From positions 84,089,334 to 84,153,333 of the forward strand of contig CM057475.1 of NCBI GenBank assembly GCA_030035585.1: 64,000 nucleotides of DNA. Direction: 5' to 3'. Shown piece after piece: positions 1-12,146 of the stretch. The DNA is from Dugong dugon (taxonomy: Eukaryota > Chordata > Mammalia > Sirenia > Dugongidae). How positions within the stretch are numbered: position 1 is the stretch's first letter; every line of letters starts with the position of its first letter. A program made the translations under genes and the position numbers. The notes under the pieces are model-generated. The model worked only from the letters and a program-made list of their open reading frames with translations. It did no database searches and had not been told where the DNA came from.

Positions 1-50
1 CGTATGTCATTTGATTTATTCACTGCTGCTTCCATGAGTGTTGTCCACTT
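1..50 (-). mobile_element. RTE LINE fragment
   Basis: The first bases read, on the minus strand, like the piece of the RTE reverse-transcriptase C-terminal region that recurs in this window (the segment with 'atggaagcagcagtca'). It is in the opposite orientation to the longer RTE copy that starts about ten bases later and is probably the edge of another copy outside the window. Confidence 0.4.
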
Positions 51-55
51 TTCTG

Positions 56-1550
56 TCAGTTAGTCATATTGTGGTGACTTGTATATTGATGTGATGCTGG
101 AAGCTATGCTGCCAGTATTTCAAATACAGACAGTCACCCATGGTAGGCAGGATTCAGCTGAGCTTCCACATTAAGACTAGGAGGAAGGACCTTACAATCT
201 ACTTTCAAGAAGAAAAAAAAAGCCAGTGAAAACCTTGTGGATAGCAGCAGAACATTATCTGATATACTGCTGGAAGGTGAGTCCTTCAGGTTGGAAGACA
301 CTCAGAATATGACTGGGGAGAGCTGCCTCCTCAAAGTAAAGTTGGCTTTAATAACGAGGATGGAGTTAAGCTTTCGGGGCCTTCATTTGCTGATGTGGCA
401 CAACTCAAAATGGGAAGAAACAGCTGCAAACATCGATTAGTAATTGGAACATGGAATGTTCGAAGTATGAATCAAGGAAAATTGGAGGTCATCAAAAATG
501 AAACACTTGAAGATCAATATCCTAGGCAATAGTGAGCTGAAATGCACTGGTATTGGCCATTTTGAATTGGGCAGTTCTACAGTCTGCTATGCTGGGAATG
601 GCAAATTGAAGAGGAATGGTGTTGAATTCATTGTCAAAAAGAACATTTCAAAATCTATCCTGGAAAGAGATGGAGAAGCTCAATATCATCTCTCAGAACA
701 AGGCCAGAGGCCAACTGCAGAACAGACCATCAACTGCTAAAATGCAGAGTTGAAGCTAAAGAAAATTAAAACAGGTCCATGAGAGCCAAAGTACGACCTT
801 GAGTATATCCCCCCTGAATTTAGAGACAGTCTTAAGAATAGATTGGGCTCATTGAACACTAATGACCAAAGACCAAGTTGTGGGATGACATCAGGGACAT
901 CATATACAAAGAAAGCAAAAGGTCATTAAAAACACAGGAAAGAAAGAAAACACCAAAATGGATGTCAGAAGAGACTCAAACTTGATCTTGAATGTAGAGT
1001 AGCTAACTCAAATGGAAGAAATGATGAAATAAAAGAGCTGAACAGAAGATTTCAAAGGCCGGCTTGAGAAGACAAAGTGAAGTATTATAATGATATGTGC
1101 AAAGACCTGGAGTTAGAAAACGAAAAAGGAAGAACCTACTCAGCATTTCTCAAGCTGAAAGAACTGAAGAAAAAACTCAACCCTCAAGTTGCGATATTGA
1201 AGCATTTTATGAGCAAAACGTTGAATGACGCAGAAAGCATCAAAAGAAGATGGAAGTAATATAAAGAGTCACTGTACCAAAAAGAATTGATCGACATTCA
1301 ACCATTTCAGGAGGTAGCATAGGATCAAGAACCAATGGTACTGAAAGAACTCCTCCAAGCTCTGCTGAAGGCATTGATGAAAAACAAAGCTTCACGAATT
1401 GACGGAATACCAATTCGAATGCTTCACCAAACAGATGCAACGCTGGAAGTGCTCACTTATCTAAGCCAAGAAATTTGGAAGACAGCTACTTGGTTGGCTG
1501 ACTGGAAGAGATCTGTATCCGTGCCCATTTTAAAAGAAAGATGATCCAAC
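56..1550 (+). mobile_element. RTE (BovB-type) LINE, 5' half
   Basis: 5' UTR and endonuclease half of an autonomous RTE-clade non-LTR retrotransposon. The 5' UTR runs to about 440. It is followed by the start of the apurinic-type endonuclease, recognisable as IGTWNVRSMNQGKLEV near 440-490. The frame is then broken by several stops and shifts (open pieces near 498-740, 1077-1259 and 1335-1544). RTE elements encode one protein with an endonuclease followed by a reverse transcriptase. The copy is interrupted at 1551 by a solo LTR and resumes at 2031. It is a dead relic. Confidence 0.85.
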
Positions 1551-2030
1551 TGTCTTAGTCATCCAGTGCTGCTATAACAGAAATACCACAAATGGATGGT
1601 TTTAATGAAGAGAAGTTTATTTCCTCACAGTCAAAGTAGGTTAAAGGTCCAAATTCAGGGCATCAGCTCCAGGGGAAGGCTTTCTCTCTTTGTTGGTCTT
1701 CTCATCAGTGTTCCTCCGGACTAGGAGCTTCTGGGCTCAGGGACCCAGGTCCAAAGGATGCGCTCAGCTCCCAGCACTGCTTTCTTGATGGTATGAGGTC
1801 CCCCTGTCTCTCTGCTCCCTTCTGTCTTTTATACCTCAAGACATTGCCTCAGGATACAATCCAATCTTGTAGACTGAGTCCTGCCTTACTAACACAACTG
1901 CCGCCCACCCTTCCTCATTAACATCATAGAGGCAGGTTTACAACATACAGGAAAATCACACAGTACCAGGAATCATGGCCTAGCCAAATTGATCACGCAT
2001 TTTTTGGGGGACATAATTCAAACCATGACA
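1551..2030 (-). mobile_element. Solo LTR (ERV-L/MaLR-like) inside RTE
   Basis: The segment starts TGTCTTAGTC and ends CCATGACA, so it has TG...CA ends. Read on the minus strand it opens with TGTCATGGTTTGAATTATGT, the opening style of MaLR LTRs. The flanking five bases are CCAAC (1546-1550) and CCAGC (2031-2035), a 5-bp target duplication with one mismatch. The RTE sequence continues directly on the other side, so the insertion is younger than the RTE. The same LTR family recurs at 4510, 5219, 6427, 42603 and about 44460. Confidence 0.85.
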
Positions 2031-3347
2031 CCAGCTGAATGCAGAAATTATCAAACCAGATCAATATCACACACAAGTAAAATTTTTGGGGAAGATCATT
2101 CAAAAGTAGTTGCAGCAATACATCAACAGGGATCTCCCAGAAATTCGAGCCAAATTCAGAAGAGGACGTGGTACAAGGGATATCATTGCTGATGTCAGCT
2201 GGATCTTGGCTGAAAGCAGAGAATACCAGAAAGATATGTTTACTTGTGTCCTGTTGACTATACAGAGGCATTCAACTGTACGGATCATAACAAATTTTGG
2301 TTAACATTTTGAAGAATGAAAATTACAGAACACTTAATTCTGCTCATGTGGAAACTATGTGTAGACCAAGAGGCAGTTGTTGGAACAGAACAAGGGGGTA
2401 CTGCACGGTTTAAAATCAGAAACAGTGTGTGTCAGTGTTATATCCTTTCACCATACCTATTCAGTCTGTATGCTGAGCAAATAATTCCAGAAGCTGGACT
2501 ATATGAATAAGAATGGGGCATCAGGATTGGAGGAAGACAACATTAACAACCTGTAATATGCAGATGACAACACAGCCTTGCTTGCTGAAAGTTAAGAGGA
2601 CTTGAAGCACTTACTGGTGAAGATCAAAGACCACAGCCTTCAGTATGGATTACATCTCAACATAAAACAGAAATTCTGACAACTGGACCAGTAAGCAACA
2701 TCATGATAAATGGAGAAAAGTTTGAAGTTGCCAAGGATTTCATTTTACTTGGATCCCCAATCAACACCCATGGAAGCAGCAGTCAGTAAATCAAAAGAGG
2801 CATTGCATTGGGCAAATGTTCTGCAAAAAACCTCTTTAAAGTGTTGAAAAGCAAAGATGTCACCTTGAAGACTAAGGTGCCCTGACCCAAGCCATGGTAT
2901 TTTCAAATGCATCATATGCATGTGAAAGGCAGACAATGAATAAGGAAGACTGAAGAAGATTTGACAGCTTTGAATGGTGGTGTTGGCAAAGAATATTGAA
3001 TATACCGTGGACTGCCAAAAGAATGAGCAGGTCTATCTTGGAAGAAGTATAACTGGAATGCTCCTTGGAAGTGAGGATGGTGAGACTACGTCTTACATAC
3101 TTTGGATGTGTTGTCAGGAGGGATCAGTCCCTGGAGAAAGACAGCATGCTTGGTAAAGTACAGGGTCAGCGAAAAAGAGGAAGACCCTTAAAGAGATGGT
3201 TTGATGTAGTGGCTACAATAGTGGGCTCAAGCATAACAACGATTGTGAGGATGGTGCAGGACTGGGCAGTGTTTCGTTCTGTGGTACACAGGGTCGCTAT
3301 GAGTCGGAACTGACTCGACGGCAGCTAATAACAAAAACAACAAAGCA
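2031..3347 (+). mobile_element. RTE LINE, reverse-transcriptase half
   Basis: Continuation of the RTE copy broken by the LTR. It carries the reverse-transcriptase region, including the catalytic YADD box at 2557-2568. A stop lies directly upstream of the box, and further stops and frameshifts follow. The 3' end at about 3300-3347 has the RTE tail (gagtcggaactgactcgacg) and a short AAC-rich repeat. Together with 56-1550 this is a nearly full-length but inactive copy. Confidence 0.85.
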
Positions 3348-3525
3348 GAGGGTCAACAAACAAGAGGAAGACCCTCAACAAGATAGATTGACTCAGTGGT
3401 TGCAGCAATGAGCTGAAACATAGCAATGATTGTGAGAATGGTGCAGGACTGGGCAGTGTTTTGTTCTGTTTTACGTAGGGTCGCTATGAGTCGGAACTTA
3501 CTTGGGCATCTGATAACAATACATT
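3348..3525 (+). mobile_element. Second RTE 3'-end fragment
   Basis: This repeats the last roughly 170 bases of the preceding RTE (ggtgcaggactgggcagtgt, then the Ser-Arg-Asn tail region) immediately downstream. It is either an independent 5'-truncated insertion or a local duplication of the 3' end. Confidence 0.65.
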
Positions 3526-4509
3526 TGACCACAGATGCTTCTGATAGGATGTGTCCAGGATCCATCCCACTTCCACCTGTCATATTCTTTGTTCTTTTTC
3601 TTAATTTCAGTTTATAGCATCAGTATCTACCTAGCTGCCTGTGCAGACAGCGTAGAAGTAAAACTTCTTTCACCCTCTGTCCAAGAAATTAGTACCAGAT
3701 TCTGTTGCTGACTTTTTTTTTTAAATGGATTAGTTCCCTATTCTGCATTCTTATTGCTCTGTAACCTTAACGTAGGTGGTAATCTCTCACCCTCATTTCT
3801 TCTCCTCTGCCTCTTAGCCATTTTCGTTTCTCCTAGGGAATGACTGTTAGCATGCAGGTCTCGTCATGTAGCTTGCATCCTTAATGTACCCCATTATTCA
3901 CATCTGTGACTTCTGAAGTGGAGGTGTTCTCCCTGGGGTGGGCACAAGCAGTCCATTGAGATACGGGAAGGAAATACTAAGATACCTTTGTGTTTAATGT
4001 ATAAATAATTAAAAAACAACAGGAAGCGCATGAAAATTTTATTGCCAGAATAATTTATTCTCAAATATATAAATGCAGAATTACTCCACAATCAGTTCTG
4101 AGAACTCTTGATGCCCTTCACCTCCATCATGGCTGACAGAAACTGCACTGTTCTCATCGCCAGTGATGCGGTGCATGCTCTTCCTGCCTCTCCTACATAT
4201 GCTGTTGCCTCTAGTGGTGTTCGTGTTGGAGATCTAAGCACCTTTGGCTCTTCAGAAGCATACCGTGACAATATGTAATAGAACCAGTGTTTCTTTACCT
4301 TTGTAATCCAGTTTCTAACTCAGCTCCTCTAACATACTGTTGCAGGTTTTGTTTATGTCACCATACCAGGTCATGAGCTTGTAAGAGCAGAACTTCGTTC
4401 ATCCTGTTGTCCCTGGCAACGAGGACAGTTCCAGATATATAAGGGAAACTCAATATTTTTAGGAATTAATAAATTAATACAGAACCAGCATATTTCTACT
4501 ATGGCTTCT
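3526..4509. other. No gene seen; old repeats
   Basis: I see no convincing exon. The sequence near 4380-4480 (ccctggcaacgaggacag, then an A/T-rich end with tandem 'aattaat') resembles the 3' part of an ancient L2/MIR-type repeat. The rest looks like unique intergenic DNA. Confidence 0.4.
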
Positions 4510-5014
4510 TGTCTTAGTCATCTAGTGCTGCTCTCACAGAAATACCACAAATGGATGGCTTCAACAGAGAAGTTTATTCTCTCACAGTCCACTAGGCTAC
4601 AAGACCAAATTCAGGGCGTCAGCTCCAGGGGAACACTTTCTCCATTGGCTCTGGAAGAAGGTCTGTGTCATCAGTATTCCCTTGGTCTGGGAGCTTCTCT
4701 GTGCAGGAGCCTCAGGTCCAAAGGACGTGCTCTGCTCCCGGCACTGCTTTCTTGGTGATATGAGGTTCCCCATGTGTCTCTGCCAGCTTTTTTTTTTATA
4801 TCTCAAAAGAGATTGGCTTAAGACACTATCTAATCTTGTAGACCTCATCAGTGTAATTGCTGCTAATCCATTTTATTACATCATAGTGATAGAGTTTACA
4901 ACACATAAGGAAATAACATCAGATTACAGAATGGTCCAGAGTCATACAATACTGGGAATCCTGACCCAGCCAAGTTGACAGATATTTTTGGGGGACACAA
5001 TTCAATCCGTGACA
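4510..5014 (-). mobile_element. Solo LTR (ERV-L/MaLR-like)
   Basis: Same LTR family as 1551-2030, with TGTCTTAGTC and CGTGACA ends. It is flanked by a perfect 5-bp duplication, CTTCT at 4505-4509 and 5015-5019, which fixes both boundaries exactly. Confidence 0.9.
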
Positions 5015-5218
5015 CTTCTCATTCTCCCACAATATAAAGTGCAAAACAGCGTATATAGTGTCTTATGTAAGATTCTATATAAGATATATTTATATGCACA
5101 CACAAAAACACATGTAGCACAAATACACAGGATGCACACATGCAGAGATGTAGAATCAGCTCCCATTTTGTTCTTGTGATCCAAGACAGATGACTTGAGG
5201 AGGAGGTGCTGTTAAAGA

Positions 5219-5995
<777 letters not shown>

Positions 5996-6216
5996 TGAAT
6001 TTCCCCATTAACTCCCAGGACAAGGAGTTTTTCTTCATTGGTAAATATTTGGACCATTTATAAAGTTTAATGCTATTTAGATTTGAGAGTTGAGGCAAGA
6101 AAGAATGCCTGTGATTCCTCTCTCTAACGAAAGGGTTGAATTGGTTCTCATCATTCCTCAAAGGTCCCGAAACTTAAGCAGTTTTGCCAAAGTCCTGCAT
6201 TATTTCCCATTAACAG

Positions 6217-6294
6217 GGCATTGCAGTAGCAAACCTGAGGTGATCTTCAAATTGGAGCAAGGAGAAGAGCCGTGGACATTAGAAGGATTCCCAG
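6217..6294 (+). CDS. KRAB-B box exon
   Basis: This follows the KRAB-A exon after a 226-bp intron. The acceptor is cccattaacag at 6206-6216. Spliced to the phase-1 G of the KRAB-A exon it reads GHCSSKPEVIFKLEQGEEPW and then TLEGFP, a typical KRAB B box. It ends with CCAG before GTCAGC at 6295, a weak but usable donor. The remaining G joins AT of the next exon to give Asp, so the reading phase is kept through all three exons. Confidence 0.85.
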
Positions 6295-6426
6295 GTCAGC
6301 AGGGGGCAGTGGGTAGGGGAGGTGGGTGTGGTTGTGGACACAGGCTGCCTTTTGATGAACTCTGGGACAGTCGGGAAAAGTGCCAGCCCAGGAGAGAGCA
6401 CAGGTCTGACCACACAATAGGGATGG

Positions 6427-6831
6427 TGTATAGTTTCCTGGTGTGGCTATAACAGAAATGCCACTAGTGGGTGGCTTTAGAGAACAGAACTTTGGTTTTC
6501 TCACAGTTTAGGAGGGTAGAGGTTTGAATTCAGAGTGTGGCTTTAGAGGGAGGTCCTTCGTAGTCTATTTCAGTTTCTTGTAGCCAGCAATCCTTGGATC
6601 CTTGGTGAGCTTCACATAGTGTGGCATTTATCTTTCTCCCATCTGTGCTTGCTTGTCTCTGTGTCTTTGCTGCTTCTTGTAACTCAGCAGTGATTAGGTT
6701 TAGGACACACCCTGCACTGATATGGGCTCATTAATATAACAAAACACTATTCCTGAATGAGATTGCATCCACAGGCACAGAGGTTAGAATTCCAACACAT
6801 ATTTTGGGAGGACACACTTCCATCCATCACA
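6427..6831 (-). mobile_element. Solo LTR in ZNF intron
   Basis: A diverged member of the same MaLR-like LTR family, starting TGTATAGTTT and ending CCATCACA. It lies in the intron between the KRAB-B and zinc-finger exons. The flanks GATGG (6422-6426) and GGTGG (6832-6836) are a 5-bp duplication with one mismatch. It is more diverged than the copies at 4510 and 42603, suggesting an older insertion. Confidence 0.75.
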
Positions 6832-7530
6832 GGTGGATTGTCCCCTGATGATAGTCCACTTCTTGTGAGATGTTTGTGTACTTTTGATTCATAGCTAGGT
6901 TTAGAGCATGGGTTATAAGATTTTCCTTTTAGAAAAAGAGGAAATTGTTGCTTTCACAAATTTAATTGGTGTTGCACAATGAAATAGAAATGGTCCTGGA
7001 GACAAGTTGACCAGTGAAGATCCTGCTACAGCTGTTCAGGTGTGAGGTGGATGTAGATTCTGCTCTGCCTATCTTACTCCCACTTCCCCTTGAACTTCCC
7101 CCTACACATCCTGTCTACTAATGTCCTTGTCACGCTGTGTGCCGTTTATTGTTCTGGTTTGACTCAGCTGTTCTTTATGTGCTTTCTGTCCCTGAAGCAG
7201 TCACTTTTTCATAAATGGGATATCTTCAGTTTGTTTCTTGAGCTTGCTTTCCCGTATCTAAGCAGTTTCAAAGGCTATAGTTGTAACATGTCCAGAAATG
7301 TGTGTGTGCACATTGATAGTTTGTCCTTTTTCTGTTTCTGCTTAGTCTGAACCTAAGGGAATTAAAACACAACCAAAAAAATACTCTGGGGATGACTTTC
7401 ACACTGGGACGCTGAAAATGACACCAGGAAGCCAACCTCACATACAGAGCACCAGCACCTAAACCCCTTCCACAGAAATGCTTAGAGATGGTGCATAGAA
7501 CTTTTTTTGTTTTTTTGTTTCTCATTTTAG

Positions 7531-9266
7531 ATGTCCAGGAAGTGGATGGCCTGATTGAGAGGAGCTGGGAAAGTCAAGGCAAACATTTGTGGCAAGTTGT
7601 GATCATCAGCAAGAAAGCATCAACTAAGGAAGGAGCTGAATTAGGAAAAACATTTAATTTGAGCACAAACCCTTTTCCTTTAAGAAGAGTAACCTGTGGC
7701 AAGAGTTCAAACCATATTTCCCAATTGGTTGTAAGTAACGGAAACTATTTAGGAATGAAGCCTGAGGAGTTTAATGTGTGTAAGGACTTACGCCTTCTTG
7801 TTGAGCCTGATGTGATGTGTGCTAGAGAGAAACCTTATAACCATGATTTAATTGGGAAATCCCTCAGACATAGTGAGTATCTTATTCATCAACAGAAGAT
7901 GCAAACTCTGCAGCAGCGTTTTGAACATAGTAGACGAGGGAAGGCCTTTGATAAGGAGGCAGCATTCTTTACACATAGAACGGCCCATGCAGGGGAGAAA
8001 TCCTGTAGATATAATGAATATGGGAAAGCCTGTAATGTCCGAGAGAGAACTCACCTAGGTGCGAATAATTGTAAATGTGATGCATGTGAGAAAACCTTTT
8101 GTGAGCAGCCAGTGCTCTTTCATCCTCATAGAGCTCACTTGGAAGAGAAATACTACAAATGTAATTCAAATGGAAATGATTTCAGTAAGAAATTATGCCT
8201 TACTCAGCTTCAGAGTCATTCAGAAGAGAAAACTTTCGAATGTAATGTCTGTGCGAAAACTTTCTGTAAAAAATCTAACCTTACTAAACATCTGAAAACA
8301 CACACTGGGGAGAAACCTTATAAATATAGTGAATGTGGAAAAACTTTTATTAGCAAATCAGCCCTTATAATACATCAGAGAATGCACACATGGGAGAAAC
8401 CCTACGCCTGTAATGAATGTGAAAAATCGTTCTGCTGTAAGTCAGACTTAACTGTTCATCAGAGAATCCACACAGGGGAGAAACCCTGTGAGTGTAGTCT
8501 GTGTGGGAAAACCTGCCAGAAGTCAGCCCTCACTGTACATCAGAGAACTCACAATGGGGAGAAACCTCACAGATGCATTGAGTGTGGCAAAACCTTCCAC
8601 AAGAAGTCGATGCTCACTGCACATCAGAGAACACACACGGGAGAGAAGCCCTACAAATGTGAAGAATGTGGAAAATCCTTCGGCCACAGGCCTGCCCTAA
8701 CTGTACATCGGAGAACACACGTAAAAGAGAAACCTTATAAATGTAATGAATGTGGGAAATCCTTCTGTGTGAAGCCAAAACTCACTGTTCATCTGAGAAC
8801 TCATACTGGGGAGAAACCCTATGAGTGCAACGAATGTGGAAAAACTTTTTACCAGAAGTCAAAACTCACTGTACATCAGAGAACTCACATAGGGGAGAAG
8901 CCCTATGAGTGTATACAGTGTGGGAGAACATTCTGTGAGAAGTCAACTCTCAGTAAACATCAGAGAACTCACACAGGGGAGAAGCCCTATGAATGTAAGG
9001 AATGCAGGAAAACCTTCTACCAGAAGTCAGCCCTCACTGTGCATCAGAGAACTCACACAGGGGAGAAGCCCCATGAATGTAAGGAATGTGGGAAAACTTT
9101 TTGCCAGAAGTCACACCTCAACAAACATCAGAGAACTCATGCAGGGGAGAAACCCTTCGTGGCAGAGAGTGGCTGTGTGCTCACTAAGACTCACTTTCTT
9201 TTCCTCTTGGGCACACAGCCTACATTTCTCAGTCTCCCTTTACTGTGGGTGGGACCACGTAACTGA
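7531..9266 (+). CDS. C2H2 zinc-finger exon of KRAB-ZNF (ZNF248/ZNF33/ZNF37-like)
   Basis: Terminal exon, starting after the acceptor tttctcattttag at 7518-7530 and open to a TGA at 9264-9266. The product is expected to be a nuclear DNA-binding repressor. The leader (DVQEVDGLIERSW, KTFNLSTNPFPLRR, PEEFNVC) and the degenerate fingers (AAFFTHRTAH, NDFSKKLCLTQLQSH) recall human ZNF248 and its chromosome-10 relatives; this is family-level recognition, not proven orthology. From about 8235 eleven tandem C2H2 units with TGEKP linkers follow. Nine are canonical CX2CX12HX3H. Unit 2 has Tyr for the first Cys (YKYSEC). Unit 4 lacks one residue (CGKTCQKSALTVH). Four or so upstream units are decayed. A twelfth unit begins with GEKPF and then runs into about 37 non-finger residues. 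Confidence 0.88.
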
Positions 9267-9575
9267 GCGCTTGCCATGGAATATGTGCGCAAGTGATGTA
9301 CGTCTCTTCTATGGCTGCCCCACAAAAATCTTATGCATTTCTCCCTGACTTCTCATTCCTTGTGGGACTGGAGTAGATCTCATTCCCAGGGTGACCTTGG
9401 GAGATGTAGGCTGAAGATAGCAGCCCTCACTTAAGACAGAGGAATTGATTGAGAATAGCAGAGTCTTGTCATCTCTACCCTAAAGACCCCATTTGTACTT
9501 CATGTGAATGAGATATCTGTACCCTGTTGGGACATCCCATATTTTGATCTTTTGATGTTTGCACTGCAACAGAAG
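9157..9575. mobile_element. Repeat-like insertion ending the zinc-finger array
   Basis: The sequence stops looking like finger DNA after GAGAAACCCTTC and resumes as decayed finger DNA near 9575. The intervening roughly 420 bases (for example the stretch around gtgggaccacgtaactgag and gcgcaagtgatgtacgtc) recall a widespread old mammalian interspersed repeat whose name I cannot give with confidence. It supplies the last residues and stop codon of the zinc-finger ORF. Boundaries are approximate. Confidence 0.5.
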
Positions 9576-9870
9576 CAGCCTATTGTAGCCAGTATACTTC
9601 TGTGAGAAGTTACTACTCTTTGTGTATCAGAAAATTTGCACAGGTGAGAAACCTGTTTTGTCATCTTTCATCCCCAAGTCAGTTGATGTAAAAGTCAAAG
9701 AACTCATGGGGAGAAACAAAGAATGTGACATGTATAGGAAAATCTTTACTACATAGGGACATGCCATTGAGCAGTAAGTAACAGAATGAACTGAAACTGT
9801 ATAAATGTTTTTCATGCAGTAGGGTTTTCAACAAGACTTACAACTTTATCATATAGCAGAACATTTGTTA
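9576..9870 (+). pseudogene. Relic C2H2 fingers downstream of the ZNF stop
   Basis: Degenerate finger units lie beyond the ZNF stop. Near 9600-9655 a frame reads FCEKLLLFVYQKICTGEKP, a finger tail plus linker with His positions lost. Near 9795-9850 another reads LYKCFSCSRVFNKTYNFI, keeping both Cys residues. Stops and frame changes separate them. They are in the same orientation as the gene and are best explained as the former 3' end of the array. Confidence 0.65.
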
Positions 9871-9891
9871 TGAAGGGGGAACTCAATTTAG

Positions 9892-9957
9892 GTAAAAAAA
9901 CCAAAACCAAACCCATTGCCATTGAGTCGATTCTGACTCGTAATGACCCTGTAATGG
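9892..9957 (-). mobile_element. AfroSINE 3' fragment
   Basis: The T-rich/A-rich tail and the body segment cattgccattgagtcgattc followed by tgactcgtaatgaccctgta are the 3' portion of the tRNA-derived SINE on the minus strand. The tRNA-related part is missing. Confidence 0.7.
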
Positions 9958-9989
9958 ATGAAAATTTTCAAATAGAAATGTTAATTTTT

Positions 9990-11437
9990 TTCTTTTTTTT
10001 TATATTTTATTGTACTTCAGGTGAAGGCTTACAGAACAAATAGTTTCTCATGAAACAGTACTACACATGTTGTTTTATGACATTGGTTAACAACCCCACA
10101 ACATATTAACCCTCTAACTTCTCAAACTTTTTTTTTTTTTTGGTGAAAATACACATAGCCAAAGATACACCTTTTAAAAAATTTCTGCATACACAGTTCA
10201 GTGACCTTGACTATGCTCTTCCAATTGTGCTGTTATTCTCACTTAAGACGAAGGCTTACAGAACAAAATAGTTTTTCTCATTTAACAGTTACTGCAAATG
10301 TTGCCCTATGACAATGGTTAACAATCTCACAACACATCAACAATATCTTTAGTCAACCTTGGGTTCCCTATCACCAGCTTCCTTGTCCCCTTCTGCCTTC
10401 TGGCCCTTGTCACTGGACTCCTGTACCTCGTTAGTCTCATTTGGTTTTATGGGGCTATCCACTCCCAGGCTGAACGGTGAACCTCGGAGGTAACTTCATC
10501 ACTGAGCTAAAAGGGTGTCTGGGGGCCATACTCTCGGGGTTTCTCCAGTCTCCTTTAGGCCAGTAAATCTGGTTTTTTTTTGTGTGTGTAAGTTAGAATT
10601 ATGCTCTAAATCCTTCTCCAGCTGTGTCCAGAAACCTCTGTTGTGATCCTGGTCAGAGCAGTCGGTGGTAGCCAGGCACCGTCTAGCTGTACTGGACTCA
10701 GTCCAGTGGAGGCCTTTGTAGCTGTGGACAGTTAGTCCTTCAGACTGATCTTTTCGTTGTATCCTGTTCTCTTCATTCTCCCTTGCTCCCGAAGGGATGA
10801 GACCAGTGGAGTATCTTAGATGGCCGCTCAAGGCTTTTAAGACCCCAGACAATACTCACCAAGGTAGAATGTAGAGCATTGTCTTTTTAAGCAGTGTCAT
10901 GCCAACTGAGCTAGATGTTCCCTGAGACCATGGTCCCCACAGCCCTCCGCCCAGCAATTCAGTCCCTCCCCAGGGAGTCTGGATGTGTCTGTGGGGCTTC
11001 CATGATGTTTCCTTGTACAGGTTTTGCTAGTTTCTCCTGTATTGTGTACTGTCTCAACTTTCACCCAAGATACCACTTACCTATTGCCTATTTAGTATTT
11101 CCCCCCACGCCTCCCATCCCTGGTAACCGATAACGATTGTTACATTTTGTGTGTGAACTTTTTCATGGGTTTTTACAATAAGGGTCTCATACAATATTTG
11201 TCCTTTTGTGATTGACTTATTTCACTCAGCATAATGTCCTCCAGTTTCATCCATGTCATGAGGTGCTTCACAGATTCATTGTTCTTTCTCGTTGCATAGT
11301 ACTCCATTGTGTGTATGTAGCATAGTTTGTTTATCCATTCATCTGTTGATGGGCATCTAGGTTTCCATCGTTTTGCTATTGTGAACAATGCTGCCATGAA
11401 CATAGGTGTGCATGTCTATTCGAGTGATGACTCTTTA
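9990..11437 (-). mobile_element. 5'-truncated L1 with target-site duplication
   Basis: Minus-strand L1 containing the last part of ORF2 (11173-11403 reads ...[43 protein letters not shown]) and a long lineage-specific 3' UTR down to the T-rich end near 9990. It is flanked by a 16-bp duplication, AGAAATGTTAATTTTT at 9974-9989 and AGAAATGTCAATTTTT at 11438-11453, with one mismatch. It is truncated and inactive. Confidence 0.9.
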
Positions 11438-11453
11438 AGAAATGTCAATTTTT

Positions 11454-12146
11454 AAATTGGAAATAGAATAGTTGGCTATAGACTGGTGTTTTTCTACTAA
11501 GGGGAAATTTTCTATAAACATCTTCCCTGTGAATATTTTTATTTTTTAAGCCCCAAAACTTCAACTCAGGATAGCAAACGTATGAGGTTTGTAGGATTCA
11601 TGCATGAGTACCCAGGACCCCTCCCAGACCTTACCCTATGTGTCTCTCTGTATACTTTCTGGTAATCCATAGCTGTAAGTATAGTGGGAGCTAAAAAGGG
11701 CTGATGTCTGCCTATTTAGCTGTCTGAAAGACTGTTCTTTTCGTGTACTCTGCCTAACCGGGGGTGGTTAGGATCAGACAAGAGGCCAGATGGTCTGAAG
11801 TGGAAGGAGTCATGTGGACCTGGAGACTCGCAACTGGTACCCCAGTGACCTAGCCCCAGATGGCTGGGGATGAGAGCCCGCTGCTTGGAGTGGCTGACCA
11901 CAAGGATGGAGAAGTGGGAAGGTGAGGACTAGATCCATTTCCAGGTGGAATTGGATTCATGTTGATCTTCCCCACGTAGTTAGCCGTGAGGATGTGATTT
12001 TCCCACTGTGCCCTTGTACAGTGCACCTGCACACAGATTTATTCAGATTCATCTTGACCAGGCTCTTCATGGTTAGCTTAAAGAATCTTTTCCGTGATTC
12101 TTTTGGGTTGGGCATTTTGTCCAACTCTGTCCAGGGAGGCATTAGG
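11454..12146. other. No gene seen
   Basis: Apparently unique sequence without splice-bounded exons or a recognisable repeat. Open frames here are short and overlap on both strands. Confidence 0.4.
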
